The notes: a model not told the origin generated them from the sequence alone. Numbered from the stretch's first letter, positions 1-8,136 are shown. The stretch is DNA of 16,227 nt from Deltaproteobacteria bacterium (GCA_030262795.1 JAJSZO010000034.1:1-16227), one strand, 5' to 3'. Made by a program: numbers and translations.

Positions 1-439
1 CTCCTGTATTTACACTGCAAACCTGCTTAAGGCCATTTTCCAGTTCAAGATTATAATCTATCTTGAGATCAATGGGATCCGGCATTTTTATTTTCACCTC
101 GTCGTTTTTAACTTGAGCTGAAACAACACCGGCTTCTGTTTCGAAAGATACTTTTGTTCCTGAAATTTCGTTTAAATATGCAAAGCGGGCCGCACATCTT
201 GCTCCATTTCCGCACATTTCAGCAGAGCTTCCGTCAGAATTAAAAAAACGCCATTTAAAATCAACGTTTTCAGATTTTTCAACAAGTATAAGGCCGTCAG
301 CGCCAACAGATATTTTTCTGCGGCAAACCCTGGCGATAAAATTCTGCAAATTATTTTCAACAACAACTCTATTCCTGTTGTCAATAATAATAAAGTCGTT
401 ACCGCTTCCGCTCATTTTGTAAAAAGCAATCTGATTCAT
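1..439 (-). CDS. dapF: Diaminopimelate epimerase, N-terminal half (3' end off the window)
   Basis: DapF interconverts LL- and meso-diaminopimelate in the cytoplasm, the penultimate step to lysine and the source of meso-DAP for peptidoglycan. About 146 codons are visible of a family usually about 275-285 residues long. The N-terminus carries the family pattern GSGNDF (residues 11-16). Catalytic Cys76 lies in EMCGNGARC (74-82). The second catalytic cysteine would be in the missing half. The ATG at 437-439 is preceded by GGAA about 6 nt upstream, which fits a ribosome binding site. It lies downstream of lysA on the same strand, as expected for a lysine operon, but 591 bp of repeats separate them. 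A palindrome begins only about 12 nt upstream of the start codon. The identification is secure; only the window edge truncates it. Confidence 0.95.
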   Translation of the reverse strand, partial: MNQIAFYKMSGSGNDFIIIDNRNRVVVENNLQNFIARVCRRKISVGADGLILVEKSENVDFKWRFFNSDGSSAEMCGNGARCAARFAYLNEISGTKVSFETEAGVVSAQVKNDEVKIKMPDPIDLKIDYNLELENGLKQVCSVNTG

Positions 440-451
440 TAAATTTCCGTT

Positions 452-584
452 CTAATTTGCATCCCAACTTCACCATATCTTTAATTGATCTTTATTCGCA
501 AAAGTCCTCGAAATAGCTCGCTATTCCTGCGGTTTTGCGAATAAAGATCAATTAAATCTACGGCAAATTTGGGCGCAAATTCTA
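452..584. repeat. Palindromic element D with perfect 24-bp inner arms
   Basis: Positions 480-503 and 533-556 are perfect 24-bp inverted repeats. The 29-nt loop itself contains the palindrome AATAGC-TC-GCTATT (512-525). Weaker pairing extends outward to about 452 and 584 (AATTTGC/GCAAATT). It lies between lysA and dapF, ending just before the dapF ribosome binding site. The loop flanks CCTCGAAATA and TATTCCTGCGG recur in the element at 9196-9340. Confidence 0.9.
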
Positions 585-653
585 TCAAGTTATTTTTTTA
601 CCGAACCCTTAACCTAACATTTTAGTTTTATAACACAAACCGGCTGAGCGTAA

Positions 654-851
654 GCTTCAGGTGTGATACATTCAAAACATGAAACTGTCTGAGCGTATTA
701 GATATCGTTAAGAAAGAATCCATTATAAAATGCTATTTTTTGTACGGCTGTTTGCTCAATTACCACAATTTCTTTATAGTTATGGCTGATTCTTTCTTTA
801 CGATATCTTATGCGTGAGTTTTTCATGATTTGAATGTATTATACCTGAAGC
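654..851. repeat. Palindromic element E (about 198 bp)
   Basis: GCTTCAGGT at 654 and its complement ending at 851 bound a long imperfect inverted repeat. It includes matched blocks such as GATACATTCAAA (left) and TTTGAATGTATTA (right), and GATATCGTTAAGAAAGAATC against the complement of GATTCTTTCTTTACGATATC. The central 40 nt pair poorly and lack the ATAGC/GCTAT core seen in the other elements. The lysA-dapF gap would transcribe it as a large hairpin. Confidence 0.8.
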
Positions 852-863
852 TGAAGCATACAG

Positions 864-900
864 AGTTCAAGGTTCAGGGTTCAGGGTTCAGGGTTCAAGG
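864..900. repeat. Heptamer tandem array
   Basis: Five units in 7-bp register: (A)GTTCAA, GGTTCAG three times, GGTTCAA, ending in GG at 900. It follows the right arm of the preceding palindrome by about 13 bp. The same unit family recurs at 5764-5850, 11131-11165, 11196-11223 and the right edge of the window. Confidence 0.9.
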
Positions 901-1030
901 AAGGCTGCCATTTTATGTATTCCTTAAAACATCAATACATGAGAGGACGATCTCTAAGAAATTTTGGCTTATCACTTTTAATTCTAATCCATTGAAATTA
1001 TTACATAATAATTCATTAGGGAAACTTTTA
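901..1030. other. AT-rich spacer after lysA
   Basis: There is no gene here. Small AT-only hairpins are visible: AATTATT-acat-AATAATT at 996-1013, and ATGTATT/AATACAT near 917-942. They are too weak to call a terminator for lysA. An open frame across the palindrome and heptamers (830-1036, plus strand) looks spurious. Confidence 0.5.
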
Positions 1031-2284
1031 TTATAAAAACGACGGAATAGACTCCCCTTTAATTAAATCTTCATAATTCTGCCTCGCCTTTATCACATGA
1101 AACTGATCATCCCTTACCATAACCTCGGCCACCTTAAGCCTTGAACAATAGTTGGACGACATCACAAATCCATAAGCGCCGGCACTCATCACCGCAAGAA
1201 GATCACCCTGCCTTAAATCGGCAATTCTTCGGTCAGCCGCTAAAAAATCTCCTGTCTCACAAATAGGCCCCACAACATCCGCAACTATTTGTTCACTTTC
1301 AAGCTTAACAACAGGCTTGATGACATGAAATGCGTTGTACAAAGTCGGCCTGACCAGATCATTCATTCCTGCATCAACTATAACGAATTCCTTTGCCTTC
1401 CCCGACTTTCTGTAAAGAACCTTAGCAACAAGTATTCCTGCATTCCCTACAATAACTCTGCCCGGCTCCAGAATAAGTTTTACGTGCATATCTTCAATTG
1501 CCTGCATAATTGATCTTGCATATTCACCGGGATGCGGGGGTGATTCATCATCATATGTTATTCCAAGGCCACCACCCATATCAATATATTTAATATCAAT
1601 ATTGAGCCCCCTGAGTTTATTTATCAGAACTTTTATCCTGTTAAGGGCATCTTTAAATGGTTCTGCTTTTGTAATCTGCGATCCTATGTGGCAGTCAATA
1701 CCAATAACATCAATATTCCCAAGCCTGCCGGCTATCTTATAAGCTTTAATTGCAGTTTCTGTGTCAATTCCGAACTTATTTTTCTCAAGTCCGGTCGAAA
1801 TATAAGGATGGGTCTTTGGATCAACATCAGGGTTCACTCTAATGGCAACAGGAGCTTTCTTTTTCAATAACCTTGCCCTGTCGTTTATAAGCTCAAGTTC
1901 TTCAATGGACTCAATATTAAACATAAGTATTCCGGAATTAAGAGCATAATCAATCTCATTCTTGCGTTTTCCGACACCTGAATAAACTATTTTTTCCGGT
2001 GGAATACCGGCTTTTAAACCACGGTAAAGCTCACCGCCTGAAACAATATCAAGGCCGCTTCCAAGATCCGCAAAAAGTTTTAAAATCGCCAGGTTGGTGT
2101 TTGCTTTCGCAGAAAAACACACAAGCCGGTCTATTCCATCAAAGGAATCATTAAATGTAAAAAAATGACGTTTCAAAGTCGCATAGCTGTATAAATAAAA
2201 AGGAGTGCCCACCTTTTCTGCAATCAATTTTATGGGAACATCTTCGCAATACAGCTCATTATCAAGGTAATTAAAATGATGCAT
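1031..2284 (-). CDS. lysA: Diaminopimelate decarboxylase
   Basis: LysA is a PLP-dependent fold-type III enzyme that decarboxylates meso-diaminopimelate to L-lysine. The 417-residue length is normal. Visible motifs: FSAKAN with the PLP-binding Lys60, the segment around LGSGLDIVSGGE (74-85), HIGSQ (199-203), the glycine-rich phosphate loop GGGLG (237-241), EPGR (273-276), the CETGD block with the cysteine that completes the neighbouring subunit's active site (Cys342), and Tyr371 in AGAYGFVMSSNYCSR. The ATG at 2282-2284 has only a weak purine stretch (AGAGAA) upstream. dapF lies downstream on the same strand, so the pair probably form a lysine operon interrupted by repeats. The divergent upstream region is full of palindromes, so its promoter must lie within or next to them. 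Confidence 0.97.
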   Translation of the reverse strand: MHHFNYLDNELYCEDVPIKLIAEKVGTPFYLYSYATLKRHFFTFNDSFDGIDRLVCFSAKANTNLAILKLFADLGSGLDIVSGGELYRGLKAGIPPEKIVYSGVGKRKNEIDYALNSGILMFNIESIEELELINDRARLLKKKAPVAIRVNPDVDPKTHPYISTGLEKNKFGIDTETAIKAYKIAGRLGNIDVIGIDCHIGSQITKAEPFKDALNRIKVLINKLRGLNIDIKYIDMGGGLGITYDDESPPHPGEYARSIMQAIEDMHVKLILEPGRVIVGNAGILVAKVLYRKSGKAKEFVIVDAGMNDLVRPTLYNAFHVIKPVVKLESEQIVADVVGPICETGDFLAADRRIADLRQGDLLAVMSAGAYGFVMSSNYCSRLKVAEVMVRDDQFHVIKARQNYEDLIKGESIPSFL

Positions 2285-2296
2285 AAATATTCTCTA

Positions 2297-2317
2297 CTCG
2301 TTGCTGGTTACTGGTTG
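2297..2317. repeat. Short heptamer run upstream of lysA
   Basis: Three degenerate 7-bp units, CTCGTTG, CTGGTTA and CTGGTTG, sit 13 bp upstream of the lysA start. They resemble the GGTT-containing heptamers elsewhere in the window. With only three units this is a tentative call. Confidence 0.4.
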
Positions 2318-2331
2318 CTCAAGAAACGCTC

Positions 2332-2357
2332 TTGCCGGCGCTAATCCTGAAAATCAG
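2332..2357. repeat. Left copy of a direct repeat flanking the nested palindromes
   Basis: TTGCCGGCGCT followed by TGAAAATCAG reappears in the same orientation at 2825-2847 as TTGCCGGTGCT and TGAAAATCAG, with one mismatch and a 3-nt spacing difference. The two copies bracket the composite repeat region between them. Confidence 0.6.
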
Positions 2358-2361
2358 AAAA

Positions 2362-2419
2362 GGGGACGAAATAACTTCCCCAGGCAGGCGCATAAATGTG
2401 AGTCAAATTTGTTCTATCT
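2362..2419. repeat. Left part of split palindromic element K
   Basis: GGGGACGAAATAACTTCCCC followed by GGCGCATAAATG and TCAAATTTGTTCTATCT matches one arm of the shared-arm (type 1) palindromes at 2420-2604, 10163-10343 and 11749-11958. It stops abruptly where the next element begins. The missing continuation (CAAATCACAAAAGTTGATGG plus core) is found 343 bp further on at 2763. Confidence 0.75.
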
Positions 2420-2604
2420 TAGGAACGTGGACGAAATAACTTCCACAACTATGCATCACAGCTTCAGGCCGCCTTTGTTCGATCTCAAACCCCAAAAATA
2501 TTGAAATAGCCCGCTATTCCATCAACTTTTGTGATCTGAGATCAAACAAATTCGACCCAAATCTGTGCGCCTACTTGGGGAAGTTATTTTGTCCACATTC
2601 CTTA
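2420..2604. repeat. Palindromic element A (type 1, about 185 bp)
   Basis: The ends are TAGGAACGTGGACGAAATAA and, complementary to it, a sequence finishing CCACATTCCTTA. The centre is AATAGC-CC-GCTATT (2505-2518). Inner arm segments pair imperfectly, for example TTGTTCGATCTCAAA with the complement of TCTGAGATCAAACAA. The arms match those of the elements at 10163-10343 and 11749-11958, so this is an interspersed repeat family rather than a chance hairpin. Confidence 0.88.
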
Positions 2605-2762
2605 GGGACTTGGAAATAAAGAATATACCATCTTGCTTGTCTTTTTGCCCATCTTCGGCGTTGCGGCTTCCGTTACATAGCCCGCTATGCGCTTTCAGCC
2701 GCGCCTTGAAGATGAACAAAAATCCTGCGCAATCTTGGTATATTTTTTATTTCCAAGTCCCT
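2605..2762. repeat. Palindromic element B (about 158 bp, private arms)
   Basis: GGGACTTGGAAATAAAGAAT at the left is mirrored by ATTTTTTATTTCCAAGTCCC at the right with one mismatch. Pairing resumes in CATCTTCGGCG/CGCGCCTTGAAGATG towards a perfect core, CATAGC-CC-GCTATG (2676-2689). It abuts element A directly. Its arms are unrelated to those of A, yet its core has the same ATAGC-NN-GCTAT form. Confidence 0.88.
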
Positions 2763-2824
2763 CAAATCACAAAAGTTGATGGAATAGCAAGCTATTTTGA
2801 TATTTTTGGGGTTTGAGATTAGAA
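2763..2824. repeat. Right part of split palindromic element K
   Basis: CAAATCACAAAAGTTGATGG, core AATAGC-AA-GCTATT (2783-2796), then TATTTTTGGGGTTTGAGAT. This is an inverted copy of the centre of element A and continues the half-element at 2362-2419 at exactly the point where that one is interrupted. The outermost right arm expected for the family is missing; the flanking direct repeat follows instead. Confidence 0.75.
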
Positions 2825-2847
2825 TTGCCGGTGCTTGTGAAAATCAG
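2825..2847. repeat. Right copy of the flanking direct repeat
   Basis: TTGCCGGTGCT and TGAAAATCAG repeat the sequence at 2332-2357 in direct orientation. It marks the right border of the composite repeat region. Confidence 0.6.
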
Positions 2848-2994
2848 GTTCAAAATTTCACGGTTCAAGGTTGGAGAGCGATGAAGATTCGAATGGTAGC
2901 GCATTACAAATTCACGACTTGTGACTGTGGTAAACTCGACACTTGCAGGATTTAGGTTGCATGCTAAAATAAACTATGCTAACTTTAAATTATT
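2848..2994. other. Spacer with degenerate heptamers upstream of the 2995 gene
   Basis: Loose GGTTCAA-like units occur at 2847-2874. A weak promoter-like pair, TTAGGT and TATGCT with 17-nt spacing, lies around 2950-2980 ahead of the plus-strand gene. Nothing here is strong enough to call firmly. Confidence 0.3.
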
Positions 2995-3327
2995 ATGAAA
3001 CAATATATTGTTGATGAGCTAAGGCTTGGAGAATCCGAAAAGATTAAAACTTATCTTGATGAGAATGCTGGTCATTCAAAGATGGACGGAATATACCGGA
3101 TAGAGCTTGATAAAAATATTCTAGCCGACATTCAGGCAGAACATAAAGAATGCCAGCCATTTTATTTTGCAATAAACATAAAACCTGCCAGTGTATCCTG
3201 TGAACTTCTTGTAAGATCCAGAAATATAATACGATGTAATTGTATAAGCTATGCGACCGAAGCCCAACGCAACTGGATTATTCAGTTTATCGACTCAATG
3301 TTCACAAAACTGGAAATAATAGCATAG
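2995..3327 (+). CDS. Small conserved-looking protein of unknown function
   Basis: A 110-residue cytoplasmic protein without signal peptide or membrane segment. It has an acidic, helical-looking N-terminus (residues 1-50), a strand-rich middle (PFYFAINIKPASVSCELLVR, about 57-76), two cysteines in IIRCNCISYATEAQRNW (80-94), and a hydrophobic C-terminal helix. The even codon use, balanced composition and position ahead of plsC on the same strand argue that it is a real gene. Only a weak ribosome binding site is visible before ATG 2995. I recall similar short proteins from sulfate-reducing bacteria but cannot name a family. No function is assigned. Confidence 0.75.
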   Translation: MKQYIVDELRLGESEKIKTYLDENAGHSKMDGIYRIELDKNILADIQAEHKECQPFYFAINIKPASVSCELLVRSRNIIRCNCISYATEAQRNWIIQFIDSMFTKLEIIA

Positions 3328-3390
3328 GGATCCGGATACTAATCTCTAACCCCCTAATTCCTGATTTATAAATCACGGTACTTGATATAT

Positions 3391-4110
3391 ATGATACGCA
3401 CCCTGATTATTGCAATATTTACTCTTCCTGCTACAATTTTCTTAAGCAGCCTGACCATACTTGTTTCTCTTATAAATAGAAATGGCGATCTGGCTTATAA
3501 TATTACAAAAACATGGGCAAAATTTGTACTTGCCGTCAGCCGCATTAAAGTAACCGTTCAGGGCAGCCATAATATACGACCTGACAGGTCTTATATATAT
3601 ATGTCTAACCATCAGAGCAATTTTGATATTCCGGTTGCGCTGGCTTATTTTCCTTTTAAGTTCAGATGGGTTGCAAAAACAGAACTTTTCAAGATACCGA
3701 TTTTCGGTAATGCAATGCATAGGATAGGACATATTAGTATTGACCGTTCAAATCGCAGAGCTGCTTTTAAAAGCTTAAAAAAGGCTGCGAGAAATATTCA
3801 GGAAGGAGTTTCCGTATTAATCTATCCTGAGGGCACACGCAGCAAAGATGGTAATATCGGACCATTTAAAAACGGCGGATTTGTTTTAGCAGTGGAATCC
3901 GGAGCTTCGATAGTTCCTGTAATAATACATGGAACGTGGCCTATCATGTCTAAGGATAAAATCCTTGTAAAATCGGGGAATGTTACTATAGAAATCCAAA
4001 AACCAATTGAAACAAAAAATTATAATAGAAAAACCAGGGACGATCTTCTGAAAAAAGTAAGAAATGTTATTTGTGAATCTTTTGAGAAGGGAAAAAGAGG
4101 TAAATTGTGA
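3391..4110 (+). CDS. plsC: 1-acyl-sn-glycerol-3-phosphate acyltransferase (PlsC-type)
   Basis: PlsC-type enzymes acylate lysophosphatidate to phosphatidate at the inner membrane in phospholipid synthesis. The sequence shows an N-terminal hydrophobic segment (about residues 3-29), the catalytic HX4D motif NHQSNFD with His74 and Asp79, the substrate-binding EGTRS at 147-151, and the GGFVLAVESGASIVPV block (162-177). At 239 residues the length is typical. The reading frame can be extended to a TTG at 3382, but ATG 3391 is the more natural start; neither has a strong Shine-Dalgarno sequence. The stop codon overlaps the GTG of rnj by 4 bp, so the two are probably translationally coupled. The exact acyl acceptor cannot be read from the sequence. 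Confidence 0.92.
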   Translation: MIRTLIIAIFTLPATIFLSSLTILVSLINRNGDLAYNITKTWAKFVLAVSRIKVTVQGSHNIRPDRSYIYMSNHQSNFDIPVALAYFPFKFRWVAKTELFKIPIFGNAMHRIGHISIDRSNRRAAFKSLKKAARNIQEGVSVLIYPEGTRSKDGNIGPFKNGGFVLAVESGASIVPVIIHGTWPIMSKDKILVKSGNVTIEIQKPIETKNYNRKTRDDLLKKVRNVICESFEKGKRGKL

Positions 4111-5759
4111 AATTGAAAATAATCCCATTGGGCGGGTTGGGAGAAATCGGCCTTAATATGATGGCCTTTGAATACGGGGATACTATTTTTGTTGTTGATG
4201 CAGGCCTTATGTTTCCTGAAGATCATATGCTTGGTGTTGACTATGTTATACCTGATATCAATTACCTGAAAGAGAATAAGTCCAAAGTTTCAGGAATTGT
4301 TTTAACTCATGCTCACGAAGATCATATTGGAGCTCTGCCCTATCTGCTTAAAGAAATAAATGTTCCGGTCTTTGGAACTCGTTTCACGCTTGGGATGGTA
4401 AGGCACAAACTTGAAGAGCATGGCCTTCTTTCGTCAACTTCTCTCCATGAAATTTCTCATAAAAAAAAACTTACGATAGGAATCTTTGAGCTTGAGTTTA
4501 TTCGTGTAAGTCACAGCGTTGTGGATGGCGTAGGGATTGTCATTAAAACTCCTTATGGGCTTATTGTACACACGGGCGATTTTAAAATCAGCCATACGCC
4601 GGTGGATGGCGTAATGACCGATCTAAACAAGTTCGCGAGGTGTGGCGATGAAGGAGTCCTTGCTCTGCTGTCAGATTCCACAAATGTGGAAAAGGAAGGC
4701 TATACTCTTTCCGACAAGAAAATAGGTGAAACACTGGCAAAAATAATTGCTGAAAGCAAAGGGCGTATCATTGTCGCTCTTTTTGCTTCTAATGTCGCAA
4801 GGATAGAGCAAATAATTAATATTGCAAAGTCAAAGGGCAGAAAAGTACTAATTAACGGCAGAAGTATAGAGGTTAGCACAAATATTGCAAAAGATCTTGG
4901 ATACATCCATATCTCTGAAAAGATGGAAATTGATATTAAACAAATTAATAACGTTAAAGACGATGAAATAATAATAATAACAACCGGCAGCCAGGGAGAA
5001 CCCATGTCGGCTTTGGCCCGTATGTCGAGAGGCATCCATAAACAAATAAAAATCAAGGAAGGCGATACAGTCATCTTTTCATCAAAATTCATTCCCGGAA
5101 ATGAAAAAGCTATTTCAAATATTATAAACAATCTTTACAGAAAAGGCGCTGACGTTATTTATGAAAAAATTTCAGCCATTCATGTATCAGGCCATGCTTT
5201 TCAAGAAGAATTAAAACTAATGATAAACCTTACCAAACCTGAACATTTCATTCCGATACACGGTGAATACCGGCACCTGATTCTGCACACTCGGCTTGCC
5301 GAACAGGTTGGCGTCGAAAAAGACAAAATACTTCTCGCTGAAAACGGCCATGTAATTGAATTTGATGAAAATGGGGGAAGAGTCCTTGACAAGATCATGA
5401 CCGGCCGTGTGCTTATTGACGGGAAAGGAGTCGGTGATGTCGGGAGAAGTGTACTAAAAGAAAGACGTATGCTATCAAGAGATGGTTTTGTTGTAGTTAA
5501 CATGGTTTTTGACGAAGAGACAGGAATAATTGTGCATGGCCCGGAAATTGTTTCACATGGTTTTGTATTTGAGATGGAAAAAGGACATCTTCTCGAAGAC
5601 GCAAAGTGCGTAATACTTGAAATTTTAGAAGAAACAGGTCCGGATGTCCCTGACAGAATTGATAAAATCAAATCTCGGATGCAGACGGTTCTAAAGAAAT
5701 ATTTTTATTTTACAATAGGGCGTCGTCCGGTTATACTACCTTTCATTATAGAAGTATGA
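4107..5759 (+). CDS. rnj: Ribonuclease J (metallo-beta-lactamase / beta-CASP nuclease)
   Basis: RNase J is a cytoplasmic 5'-3' exonuclease and endonuclease of mRNA decay and rRNA maturation. The 550-residue length is typical. Motifs: the zinc site HAHEDH (His68, His70, Asp72, His73), further metal ligands His136 and Asp158 (HTGDFK), LLSDSTN (187-193), the beta-CASP block TTGSQGEPMSALARM (292-306), SGH (361-363) and PIHGEYRH (383-390). A C-terminal domain follows from about residue 430. It starts with GTG at 4107 inside the plsC stop context (GTGA overlap), with AGAGG six nt upstream. The fusion-like 4-bp overlap indicates cotranscription with plsC. A heptamer array begins four bases after its stop. 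Confidence 0.96.
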   Translation: MKLKIIPLGGLGEIGLNMMAFEYGDTIFVVDAGLMFPEDHMLGVDYVIPDINYLKENKSKVSGIVLTHAHEDHIGALPYLLKEINVPVFGTRFTLGMVRHKLEEHGLLSSTSLHEISHKKKLTIGIFELEFIRVSHSVVDGVGIVIKTPYGLIVHTGDFKISHTPVDGVMTDLNKFARCGDEGVLALLSDSTNVEKEGYTLSDKKIGETLAKIIAESKGRIIVALFASNVARIEQIINIAKSKGRKVLINGRSIEVSTNIAKDLGYIHISEKMEIDIKQINNVKDDEIIIITTGSQGEPMSALARMSRGIHKQIKIKEGDTVIFSSKFIPGNEKAISNIINNLYRKGADVIYEKISAIHVSGHAFQEELKLMINLTKPEHFIPIHGEYRHLILHTRLAEQVGVEKDKILLAENGHVIEFDENGGRVLDKIMTGRVLIDGKGVGDVGRSVLKERRMLSRDGFVVVNMVFDEETGIIVHGPEIVSHGFVFEMEKGHLLEDAKCVILEILEETGPDVPDRIDKIKSRMQTVLKKYFYFTIGRRPVILPFIIEV

Positions 5760-5763
5760 GCTG

Positions 5764-5850
5764 GGTTCAAGGTTCAAGGTTCAAGGTTCAGGGTTCAGGG
5801 TTCAGGGTTTTGGGCTTTAGGGTTTTGGGCTTTAGGGGTTTTGGGTTCAA
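5764..5850. repeat. Heptamer tandem array between rnj and ftsK
   Basis: Units in order are GGTTCAA three times, GGTTCAG three times, GGTTTTG, GGCTTTA, an 8-bp GGGTTTTG, GGCTTTA, a 9-bp GGGGTTTTG and GGTTCAA. The later units look telomere-like (TTTAGGG, TTTTGGG) but belong to the same 7-bp register. The array fills most of the 118-bp gap between the two genes and begins right after the rnj stop. Confidence 0.93.
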
Positions 5851-5877
5851 TGTTTAGCATTTTGTTTTAAAAAAATT

Positions 5878-8028
5878 ATGCGCAAAGAAATTATCGGCAT
5901 TTTCCTCTTTTTCCTAGTAATTTTCACACTGGGCAGTCTTTTATCTTACAGCCCTGAAGATCCCTCAATTCATAATGCAAAGGCGGCAGGTAATGTTAAC
6001 AATCTGTTCGGAATATTTGGAGCTCACGTCTCAAGTATTTTAATCGGGCTGTTTGGGCTGGGAGCGTTCTGGATACCGATATTATTTCTTTTATCCAGCG
6101 TACATTTTTTTGGTGACTATCAGGGGAAAGCTATTATCCTGATAATGGCTGGTGGAATTATTCTTATTATTTCTACTGGAAGCCTTCTTGCATCGCAGCA
6201 AAACCACTTCATGATTTTTGGAAGCAAATTTTCATCCGGCGGTATAATAGGCATCCCCATCAAGTCATTTCTTGTCAAATATACAAATCATACAGGCAGC
6301 TCTGTTATACTTATCCTTATGTGGCTTATTGGTTTTATCATGGCCACAGGTTTTTCTTTAATCATCTTTTTGAAACGATTCCGGAATCTGATTATAAATG
6401 CAGTAAAAAGCACAAAAAAATTAATCATAATATTGAACGAACGAAGAAAAAAAGCCAAAAATCAATCAAAAATAAAAAAAGAGTATAGCAAAAAAAATGA
6501 CCGCAAAATAAAGATAAAGACAATAGAATCCAGGCCAATCAGGGAATTGCCGGTTCCAAAGCAGGATGTTTTTGACTTTATGAAGGCTGAACAAAAGTTT
6601 CAACTTCCGTCTGTTAATTTGCTTGAAGATCCTGAAACAAGACTTACCTCTGCTGATGATAAAAATCTAAGAATGCTGTCGAAAGTGCTTGAAAAGAAAC
6701 TTGAAGACTTCGGTGTGCAAGGGAAAGTTGCTACTATTATGCCGGGACCTGTTATTACAACTTTTGAATATGAACCTGCTCCCGGGATAAAGATCAGCAA
6801 AATAGTCGGCCTTACTGACGATCTTGCTCTCGCTCTTCGTGCGATAAGTATCAGGATTGTAGCGCCTATCCCGGGGAAAGCAGCTATCGGTATTGAGATT
6901 CCTAATGAGACAAGAGAAACTGTAAGACTAAAAGAAATTATCAGTTCAAGCAAATTTGAAAAATCAAAGTCAAAACTTACAATCTGTCTTGGCAAGGATA
7001 TAATAGGAAATCCTGTAGTAGCAGAACTGGATAAAATGCCGCATCTTCTAATTGCAGGTGCAACCGGCGCAGGCAAAAGTGTAGCTCTGAATGCCATGAT
7101 CTGCAGTTTTTTATTTAAAGCAAATCCTGATGAAATAAAACTTATAATGATAGATCCAAAAAGGATAGAACTTTCAAGCTATGATGGAATTCCACATCTT
7201 ATAACCCCTGTTGTTGCTGATGTAAAAAAAGCAACCAATGCTCTTTTCTGGGCTGTTCGGGAGATGGAAAATAGATATAAATTGTTTGCAGAAAAAAAAG
7301 CGAAAAATATAAAACAGTACAATCAAACAATAGCGAGGGAAAAAGGAAAAACAAAAGAAGAAAATGCTCCTGAGAAACTTCCGCAGATTGTTATAATTAT
7401 TGATGAGCTGGCTGATCTGATGATGGTTGCTTCGAGAGACGTTGAAGTCGCATTAATGCGTCTTGCGCAAATGGCAAGGGCCGCAGGCATGCATCTTATA
7501 CTTGCAACCCAAAGGCCTTCAGTAGATGTGCTTACAGGAATTATAAAAGCTAATTTTCCGACACGTCTTTCCTTTCAGGTCTCTTCAAAAACAGATTCAA
7601 GGACAATAATTGATACAAATGGAGCAGAAAATCTTCTCGGAAATGGAGATATGCTTTTTTTGCCCCCGGGAACAGCCAAACTTCAGCGCATACATGGCGC
7701 ATACATCTCGGAAGAAGAGATTGACGGAATAATTGAGTTTTTGAAAGAACAGAAAGCCCCGGAATATAACCATACAGTAATAACTGAACCTGAAAAAGAA
7801 AAAGACTCATCTGAAGATCTTGAACATGACGAAAAATATGATGAAGCTATAGCGCTTATTACTAAAACAGGCCAGGCTTCTATATCCATGATTCAGCGCC
7901 ATTTGCGAATAGGATATAACAGAGCCGCACGAATTATAGAAATAATGGAGAAAGAGGAGATTGTAGGCCCTTCAGATGGTGTAAAACCAAGAGAAGTTCT
8001 TGTCCGCAGTTATGATAACATGCCTTGA
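5878..8028 (+). CDS. ftsK: DNA translocase FtsK/SpoIIIE
   Basis: FtsK is a septum-anchored hexameric motor that pumps chromosome ends during division and activates dimer resolution at dif. The 716 residues show about four membrane segments in the first 170 (roughly 6-25, 50-75, 84-104 and 142-166). A short, very basic linker follows (about 175-215, many Lys/Arg) instead of the long linker of E. coli FtsK. Then come the alpha/beta motor with Walker A GATGAGKS (394-401) and Walker B IVIIIDE (504-510), ATQRPSVDV (543-551), and a winged-helix gamma domain (about 652-712) that reads polar DNA motifs in the family. ATG 5878 has no clear Shine-Dalgarno sequence. The stop TGA lies inside the left arm of the following palindrome. 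Confidence 0.96.
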   Translation: MRKEIIGIFLFFLVIFTLGSLLSYSPEDPSIHNAKAAGNVNNLFGIFGAHVSSILIGLFGLGAFWIPILFLLSSVHFFGDYQGKAIILIMAGGIILIISTGSLLASQQNHFMIFGSKFSSGGIIGIPIKSFLVKYTNHTGSSVILILMWLIGFIMATGFSLIIFLKRFRNLIINAVKSTKKLIIILNERRKKAKNQSKIKKEYSKKNDRKIKIKTIESRPIRELPVPKQDVFDFMKAEQKFQLPSVNLLEDPETRLTSADDKNLRMLSKVLEKKLEDFGVQGKVATIMPGPVITTFEYEPAPGIKISKIVGLTDDLALALRAISIRIVAPIPGKAAIGIEIPNETRETVRLKEIISSSKFEKSKSKLTICLGKDIIGNPVVAELDKMPHLLIAGATGAGKSVALNAMICSFLFKANPDEIKLIMIDPKRIELSSYDGIPHLITPVVADVKKATNALFWAVREMENRYKLFAEKKAKNIKQYNQTIAREKGKTKEENAPEKLPQIVIIIDELADLMMVASRDVEVALMRLAQMARAAGMHLILATQRPSVDVLTGIIKANFPTRLSFQVSSKTDSRTIIDTNGAENLLGNGDMLFLPPGTAKLQRIHGAYISEEEIDGIIEFLKEQKAPEYNHTVITEPEKEKDSSEDLEHDEKYDEAIALITKTGQASISMIQRHLRIGYNRAARIIEIMEKEEIVGPSDGVKPREVLVRSYDNMP

Positions 8029-8136
8029 GCGATTGCCGATTTTGCCGAATCTGCTGCGTTGAAGCGCATTCGCAATAACATACTATGGCTTCATGCTCTT
8101 CGCCTTGCATCTCCAGCAAACTCAACAATCGCTCAA
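8025..8136. repeat. Palindromic element F1 overlapping the ftsK stop
   Basis: TTGAGCGATTG (8025-8035) is matched by CAATCGCTCAA (8126-8136), with weaker pairing inside. The centre AATAACATACTATG (8074-8087) is a decayed version of the AATAGC-NN-GCTATT core. The ftsK stop codon is the TGA inside the left end, so the element could act as the ftsK transcript end. Confidence 0.75.

Noticed and set aside
830..1036. 68-codon plus-strand frame after element E
   Set aside because: It starts inside a palindrome and runs through heptamer repeats; the protein is repeat-derived and there is no ribosome binding site.
2301..2816. Several 65-83 codon frames on both strands upstream of lysA
   Set aside because: They are translations of the nested palindromes; similar peptides recur wherever the repeat occurs.
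4700..5671. Long antisense frames inside rnj (143 and 156 codons)
   Set aside because: They are shadows of a well-supported RNase J gene, with low-complexity Ser/Ile/Phe-rich products.
5764..5850. Telomere-like TTTAGGG units
   Set aside because: They are variants within the same 7-bp array as GGTTCAG; nothing suggests a chromosome end.
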